Notes under the pieces: model-generated
Told to the model about the DNA's origin: nothing
Seen by the model: only the letters and a program-made list of their open reading frames with translations
Database searches by the model: none
Shown here: positions 6,923-10,888 of the stretch, one piece after another
Position numbering within the stretch: the stretch's first letter is position 1
Layout of the letters: the number at the start of each line of letters is the position of its first letter
Made by a program: the position numbers and the translations under genes
DNA from: Candidatus Cloacimonadota bacterium
Lineage (GTDB): Bacteria; Cloacimonadota; Cloacimonadia; Cloacimonadales; TCS61
Direction of reading: 5' to 3'
Assembly: GCA_030592835.1 (NCBI GenBank)
Contig: JAUVIJ010000042.1
Span: 1 to 10,888, forward strand
DNA length: 10,888 bases

Positions 6923-7685
6923 AACCCCTATCTTTTTCATATAAAAGAATATACACATATTTAAGACTTGTCGGTTCGACAAATCCTTCGATTTTTGCTT
7001 TCATATTAATTTTATCAGTTGCTTCCTGTAGTCTGACAACTCTGCCTACGGAAAAACCCTCCGGAAAAATAGTGGACATACTGGAAGTAATAACCTTATC
7101 TCCGATATTTATTTTCGATCCCAGCGGGAGAAGGGTCATAAAAGTGTTTCCGTAGATGTCCGACTGCAGTAATCCCTGCAGGGAATTCTTTTTCAGCATC
7201 ACACCCAGTTTGAAAGTAGAATGACTGTATGGTACCAGTACTGAATAATTGTAAGATGTCATCAGGATTTTACCAGCTATTCCCCGGTGACAGATCACTG
7301 GGTGATCTACCTTAACACCATCCCGGCTGCCTTTGTTCAGGATCATGATCTTTTCTTCAAAATCACCTCGGTAAGCAATGACATCTGCCGCCAGGAATTC
7401 ATAGTCTGTAGTGAGCTGTTCATCCAGAGGAGGGGTCTGTAATTCCGTGATCTGTTTTTCCAGTTGATGGACCCAGAGACTGGTATCTCCCATCTCCAGG
7501 ACCAGATCTTCATAATCATTCCTTAATTCAAAAAGATCATTAATCCGGTTAATGGATGAAATAAAAGGAAAGAAAATTGTTTTACTGAGAAAGGATGCTT
7601 TTACTACACGTTGTTGATAATTACCAAAATATAAGATTAGACTGATAAAAAGAAATATTAAAAAAATTACATTTTTCTTCGCCAT
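6903..7685 (-). CDS. mreC: MreC, rod-shape-determining protein
   Basis: MreC is a bitopic inner-membrane protein whose periplasmic part forms filaments and activates PBP2/RodA. The 260-residue chain has the normal plan. There is a short Lys-rich cytosolic start, one membrane helix (about 6-22), and a coiled-coil-like segment rich in Leu/Glu (about 45-85, including LFELRNDYEDLVLEM and VHQLEKQITELQ). A beta-rich double-barrel region follows, with the family phrases VIAYRGDFEEKIMILNKGSRDGVKVDHPVI (about 105-134), GIAGKI and GDKVITSSMSTIFPEGFSVGRV near the C-terminus. The GSRDGVKVDHPV and FPEGFSVGRV motifs are highly typical. Its ATG overlaps the mreB stop by one base (TAATG), and its end overlaps the CofE-like gene, so it is firmly embedded in the operon. 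Confidence 0.93.
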   Translation of the reverse strand: MAKKNVIFLIFLFISLILYFGNYQQRVVKASFLSKTIFFPFISSINRINDLFELRNDYEDLVLEMGDTSLWVHQLEKQITELQTPPLDEQLTTDYEFLAADVIAYRGDFEEKIMILNKGSRDGVKVDHPVICHRGIAGKILMTSYNYSVLVPYSHSTFKLGVMLKKNSLQGLLQSDIYGNTFMTLLPLGSKINIGDKVITSSMSTIFPEGFSVGRVVRLQEATDKINMKAKIEGFVEPTSLKYVYILLYEKDRGYEQELD

Positions 7686-8719
7686 TAATCTTCGATCTTC
7701 TTGATCAAAACTTCCCTGTATTCATCGAGATTGTCTAATACACGACCGCAACCTTTCAGAACACAAAGCAAGGGATCAGGTACGACATGCACGGGGAGAT
7801 CAACAGCTTCCTGGATCTTTTTGTCCAACCTCTTCAACTGAGCACCACCACCGGTCAGGATTACTCCCCGTTCAGCAATATCAGCCGCCAGTTCGGGCGC
7901 GGTTTTTTCGAACAATCTCTTCACAGAGTCTATCATTGTAGTAACTGTTTCGGCTAATGCTTCCCGGATTTCCTCCGAGGTAATTTCAACTGTGATCGGG
8001 TATCCTGTAATAATATCACGACCCCGGATCTCCATTTTCATCTCTTTTTCCAGAGGATAAGCCGATCCGATCTCTTTCTTTATTTTCTCAGCACTCTGGA
8101 TACCAATGTAGATATTATTACGTTTACGAAGGTAATTAACTACTTCCTGGTCCATCTTGTCGCCGCCCAGTCTGATCGAACTGTGAACGACTATATGGGA
8201 TAAGGATATGATCGCGATCTCAGTCGTTCCTCCCCCAATATCCATAACCAGATTGCCCTGAGGTTTGTGAATAGGGAGATCAGCTCCGATTGCGGCCGCG
8301 ACCGGTTCGGATATTAGATGTACTTCCCTGGCTCCGGCATGAAGAGCACTATCCCTAACAGCTCTTTTTTCAACCTCGGTTATTCCTGAAGGAACACAGA
8401 CAAGTACCCGTGGTTTGATCAATAATTTACGCTTCTGTGCCCGGAAAATCAAATTCCGCAGCATCAGTTCAGTTACCTGAAAATCAGCGATCACACCATC
8501 TTTCAACGGTTTAATAATTTTTACTTCATCCGGATTTTTACCCAGCATTTCCTTAGCCTCATTGCCGATAGCTATTATCTTCTTACTGTCGGTCGATAAA
8601 GCAACCACAGAGGGCTCATCAATTACAATTCCAACACCTTTCCGGTAGACTAGAGTATTGGCAGTACCTAAATCAATAGCAATGTCATTTGAAAAAAACC
8701 CGGACAATCTTTTAAACAT
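7685..8719 (-). CDS. mreB: MreB, actin-like cell-shape protein
   Basis: MreB forms membrane-associated ATP-dependent filaments that direct lateral-wall synthesis. The 344-residue length is standard. Actin-fold motifs appear in order: phosphate-1 DLGTANT (16-22), connect-1-type EPVAAAIGA (138-146), phosphate-2 DIGGGTTEIA (160-169) and the adenosine motif LTGGGAQL (288-295). The N-terminus (MFKRLSGFFSNDIA) is short, basic and aromatic, consistent with a membrane-touching peptide. The start is firm: GGAGGA lies three bases before the ATG. It is the first gene of the six-gene elongation operon, reads away from the divergent methyltransferase gene, and has an upstream leader of about 120 bases if the predicted promoter at 8844-8872 is right. 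Confidence 0.97.
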   Translation of the reverse strand: MFKRLSGFFSNDIAIDLGTANTLVYRKGVGIVIDEPSVVALSTDSKKIIAIGNEAKEMLGKNPDEVKIIKPLKDGVIADFQVTELMLRNLIFRAQKRKLLIKPRVLVCVPSGITEVEKRAVRDSALHAGAREVHLISEPVAAAIGADLPIHKPQGNLVMDIGGGTTEIAIISLSHIVVHSSIRLGGDKMDQEVVNYLRKRNNIYIGIQSAEKIKKEIGSAYPLEKEMKMEIRGRDIITGYPITVEITSEEIREALAETVTTMIDSVKRLFEKTAPELAADIAERGVILTGGGAQLKRLDKKIQEAVDLPVHVVPDPLLCVLKGCGRVLDNLDEYREVLIKKIED

Positions 8720-8837
8720 ATATCCTCCGAAACGTTAACAAAATCAATATAGCATTAAACTTTTTTTAAATTTTATGTTGCTGTCAAGAGGTTTGTAACA
8801 TTATTTTAGTAAAATATTACCCTCACAAAAAAAATAA

Positions 8838-8865
8838 TAGACAATATTATCATCTTTTATAAAAT
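8838..8865 (+). promoter_or_regulatory. Weak putative promoter of the methyltransferase gene (possibly leaderless)
   Basis: TAGACA (8838-8843) and TAAAAT (8860-8865) are 16 bases apart on the plus strand. Transcription would then begin at or next to the ATG at 8872, which has no Shine-Dalgarno sequence in front. A leaderless mRNA would explain this. Both hexamers are common in AT-rich DNA, so confidence is low. Confidence 0.25.
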
Positions 8866-8872
8866 TTTTCAA
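8844..8872 (-). promoter_or_regulatory. Putative promoter of the mreB operon
   Basis: On the minus strand TTGAAA (8872-8867) is followed after 17 bases by TAATAT (8849-8844), a good sigma70-type match. The -35 overlaps the first base of the divergent methyltransferase start codon. A second -35-like TTGACA lies downstream at 8787-8782, but no -10 hexamer stands at a proper distance from it. Confidence 0.45.
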
Positions 8873-9525
8873 TGGACTTTTTTAAAACTCGAGATGATTC
8901 TTATACTGCATACTCTAATAGGTATAGAGATTATTATCACACTCTTGCCGGAGCACTGGAACAGGCCAGAAAACTGTTCCTTGCACCAGCAGACATATCA
9001 GATGGTATGAATATCCTTGATCTCGGTTTCGGCTTAGGCTACAATACGGCAGTGGCCTTGGCAGAATGCTGTGAACTCAATATCCTTGCCATTGAAAATG
9101 AGGTGGATATCCTGAAAGCGATCAAATCATTGCCTCCACCACAGGGTCTGGAAAAGGAGTTCGCTTTTCTGGTAAAGCTGCATAAAAAAGTTACAATCAC
9201 CGATGACAAGGATAACATCGTCGAGTTACTTCTGGGAAATGCTTTACATCTTGTTCCCACCCTTCCCACCGGTTTTTTTGACCGTATTTTTTTCGATCCC
9301 TTTTCCCCGGAACGTCAACCGTAAATTTGGACATGGTAAATGTTTAAGGAAATGTTAAGAATATTGAAGAAAAACGGCCGCATGATCACTACTTACTGTT
9401 CCAGGAATGTAAAAAATTCACTGGAAAAATGCGGGTTCAGCGTTAATAAGATCACCGGAATGGGAAGGAAGGTCTCTATTGCTGTCGCCACCAAAAGAAG
9501 AGGCAGTAATCTTTTTGGCGGATAA
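8872..9525 (+). pseudogene. MnmC2/MnmD-type tRNA 5-methylaminomethyluridine methyltransferase, interrupted by two in-frame TAA codons
   Basis: Read through, the frame encodes 217 codons, the size of stand-alone MnmC2-domain (DUF752) proteins. These use SAM to methylate the nm5U34 wobble base of tRNAs to mnm5U. Seen: an N-terminal signature YTAYSNRYRDYYHTLAGALE (11-30), corresponding to the family's S-x-R-Y-x-E-x-Y-H...G-x-x-E region; SAM motif LDLGFGLGYN (49-58); acidic AIENE (73-77); and FDPFSPERQP (141-150). Then come TAA (codon 151), IWTW, TAA (codon 156) and MFKEMLRILKKNGRMITTY, GMGRKVSIAVATK. The family has D-x-F-[SA]-P-x3-P-E-[LM]-W-T followed by an F-x-x-L helix, so both stops sit in the same frame at positions compatible with Glu/Gln. 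Without readthrough the products are 150 and 61 residues (second ATG at 9340, no clear ribosome-binding site). No other lesion is visible. It may be a recent pseudogene, a split gene or a sequence error. The start lacks a Shine-Dalgarno site. Confidence 0.75.
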
Positions 9526-9575
9526 TTCTTTAAATCTAATTTTTAAATCGATTATTAGGAAGGAGTAGAATACAA

Positions 9576-10571
9576 GTGTTGGAAAGAATTTCGGATCCCC
9601 AGGAAATCCCTGAAGAAAAGGAATTTGACCGGACGTTGCGTCCTAAAAAGCTGGCAGATTTTGTCGGTCAGGAAAAAATGAAAGAGATCCTGGATATCTC
9701 GATCCAGGCAGCCAAAATCCGGAAAGAACCTCTGGACCACATTCTTTTTTACGGTCCTCCGGGATTGGGGAAAACCACTATGGCGTATATTATCGCCACG
9801 GAATTGAATGCTTCGATCAAAGTAAGTTCCGGACCTGTACTGGAAAAAGCTCCGGATCTTGCCGGTATTCTTACTAATCTTCAGAGAAACGATGTTTTTT
9901 TCATCGATGAGATCCATCGCCTTAATCATGTTGTAGAGGAATATATGTATCCAGCGATCGAGGATTTCGAGATGGAGATCATTATAGATAGCGGTCCCAG
10001 CGCCAGATCCTTGAAAATTGATATTGATCCATTTACCCTGATCGGTGCTACTACTCGAGCCGGTCTGCTTACTTCTCCTCTTAGAGCAAGATTCGGTCTG
10101 GTTTTAAGACTGGATTACTATGATACAGCCAGTATCTACAAGATTGTGCAGAGATCTGCAGGTTTGCTGAAAATACCTATTGAAGAAGAAGGAGCGAATG
10201 AGATAGCAAGGCGCAGCCGGGGAACACCAAGAGTTGCCAACCGCCTTTTGCGCCGGGTAAGAGATTATGCTCAGATCAGGGGAAACGGCATCATCACCGG
10301 AGATATTGCTATCAGTGCACTGAAAATGCTGAATGTGGACAATGCCGGTCTGGATGATATGGATAAACGTCTTCTAAAAACAATAATTGAGAACTATAAC
10401 GGCGGACCAGTTGGTCTGAAAACTCTGGCTGTGGCTGTTGGTGAGGATCCGGGAACAGTGGAAGAGATCTACGAACCTTATCTGATCCAGCAGGGATTTC
10501 TCGATAGAACTTCCCAGGGTAGAAAAGCAACGATGAAATCCTATCGTCACTTCGGAACCACTCCCCAGTAA
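9576..10571 (+). CDS. ruvB: RuvB, Holliday-junction branch-migration ATPase
   Basis: RuvB is the hexameric AAA+ motor that, with RuvA, drives branch migration of Holliday junctions in recombinational repair. The 331 residues match the family length. Motifs: Walker A GPPGLGKTT (60-68), Walker B FIDEIHR (109-115), sensor-1 GATTR (157-161), arginine-finger motif SPLRARFG (167-174, Arg170), sensor-2 region GTPRVANRLLRRVRDYA (216-232), and a winged-helix DNA-binding end with EPYLIQQGFLDRTSQGR (300-316). The start is GTG, followed directly by TTG. AGGAAGGAG at 9557-9565 supports the GTG with a spacing of ten bases; TTG at 9579 would be three bases further. No ruvA or ruvC lies in the window. rarA follows after 45 bp, probably co-transcribed. 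A weak TTGGCG-like -35 inside the end of the methyltransferase gene is too poor to call a promoter. Confidence 0.97.
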   Translation: MLERISDPQEIPEEKEFDRTLRPKKLADFVGQEKMKEILDISIQAAKIRKEPLDHILFYGPPGLGKTTMAYIIATELNASIKVSSGPVLEKAPDLAGILTNLQRNDVFFIDEIHRLNHVVEEYMYPAIEDFEMEIIIDSGPSARSLKIDIDPFTLIGATTRAGLLTSPLRARFGLVLRLDYYDTASIYKIVQRSAGLLKIPIEEEGANEIARRSRGTPRVANRLLRRVRDYAQIRGNGIITGDIAISALKMLNVDNAGLDDMDKRLLKTIIENYNGGPVGLKTLAVAVGEDPGTVEEIYEPYLIQQGFLDRTSQGRKATMKSYRHFGTTPQ

Positions 10572-10616
10572 GATCAAATAACCGTTTTCGATAAAGAGGA
10601 TGAATAATAGTTAATA

Positions 10617-10888
10617 ATGACAGATCAGATTTCTCTCTTTGAGAAAAAAATAAAGCCAACCAATATTCCTCTCGCAGAAAAGATCCGACCTCAGAACCTG
10701 ACTGAGATCATGGGTCAGGAAAAACTGCTTAAATCTGGTTCTCAATTGCGTAATATGATCGAGAAGGATAACTACAGTTCCTTCATCCTCTGGGGTCCTC
10801 CGGGCACTGGAAAGACAACTATTGCAAGGATCATAGCCAGTTCCAGTAAAAGCAGATTTCTTTCCTACAGTGCTGTTCTGGTCAGTAT
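10617..10888 (+). CDS. rarA: RarA/MgsA replication-associated recombination AAA+ ATPase (3' truncated by window edge)
   Basis: Ninety codons are visible and the frame is open at the right edge. The sequence follows the RarA (MgsA/WRNIP1) N-terminus: PLAEKIRPQNLTEIMGQEKLL (18-38), then FILWGPPGTGKTTIARIIA (56-74) with Walker A GPPGTGKTT (60-68), and SYSAVLVS (83-90), where the family has a Ser-Ala-V-x-x-G-V-K segment. RarA is a clamp-loader-like ATPase acting at stalled replication forks; full proteins are around 400-450 residues. The ILWGPPGTGKTT context and SAV segment separate it from RuvB and DnaX. Residues 4-8 (QISLF) resemble a sliding-clamp binding pentapeptide. The ATG at 10617 is the only start in frame after a stop at 10608-10610. 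The nearest purine run, GAGGA at 10596-10600, is unusually far (16 bases). Confidence 0.9.
   Translation, partial: MTDQISLFEKKIKPTNIPLAEKIRPQNLTEIMGQEKLLKSGSQLRNMIEKDNYSSFILWGPPGTGKTTIARIIASSSKSRFLSYSAVLVS

Noticed and set aside
6923..6982. Longer start at 6982 for the CofE-like gene
   Set aside because: It would overlap mreC by 80 bp, and the extra 20 residues show no similarity to the family; the ATG at 6922 has AGGGG nearby.
9322..9339. TAA reassigned to an amino acid throughout the genome
   Set aside because: Several intact genes in the window end at TAA at the expected family length, for example cdd, trxB, mreB and ruvB.
9301..9360. Frameshift as explanation of the broken methyltransferase
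   Set aside because: Both halves and the short IWTW bridge are in the same reading frame; the other two frames give no family-like residues across the junction.
9576..10888. ruvB and rarA as a tandem duplication
   Set aside because: They share only the general AAA+ motifs; flanking motifs are specific to each family.

Overview
The window is AT-rich chromosomal DNA from a bacterium and is almost fully coded. No stretch longer than about 150 bases lacks a gene. I see no rRNA, tRNA, CRISPR array, insertion sequence or phage gene. The C-terminus of the first protein resembles a type IX secretion (Por) sorting domain blended with a FlgD-like Ig fold. Together with the AT-rich, rod-shape-operon setting, this suggests the Fibrobacterota/Chlorobiota/Bacteroidota superphylum, possibly Cloacimonadota. 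That placement is inference from protein style, not a database match.

Layout: (1) Positions 1-1258, plus strand: the 3' part of a large secreted or cell-surface protein, then cytidine deaminase (cdd). (2) 1404-2360, plus strand: thioredoxin reductase (trxB) with its own promoter and a strong Shine-Dalgarno site. (3) 2387-2656, minus strand: an unrecognised 89-residue protein with its own promoter, convergent with trxB. (4) 2794-8719, minus strand: a tightly packed cell-elongation operon read mreB > mreC > a CofE-like (F420-0:glutamate ligase family) gene > mreD > mrdA (PBP2) > rodA, in which all neighbours overlap or lie 4 bp apart. (5) 8872-9525, plus strand: a divergent MnmC2/MnmD-type tRNA methyltransferase gene carrying two in-frame TAA codons five codons apart. 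(6) 9576-10888, plus strand: ruvB (Holliday-junction helicase) and the start of rarA (AAA+ replication/recombination factor), which runs off the right edge.

How the genes work together: MreB filaments, MreC, MreD, the transpeptidase PBP2 and the glycosyltransferase RodA form the elongasome that builds lateral-wall peptidoglycan. The CofE-like gene is translationally coupled inside this block, between mreC and mreD, and has no textbook role there. RuvB and RarA both act at stalled or recombining forks. Cdd (pyrimidine salvage) and TrxB (thiol redox) are housekeeping.

The two observations most worth following are the CofE-family enzyme embedded in the rod-shape operon and the methyltransferase with two in-frame TAA codons in otherwise well-conserved sequence. 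Smaller ones are a possible sliding-clamp motif at the RarA N-terminus, a candidate metal site in PBP2, and an A-tract whose one-base slip would fuse the secreted protein to Cdd.
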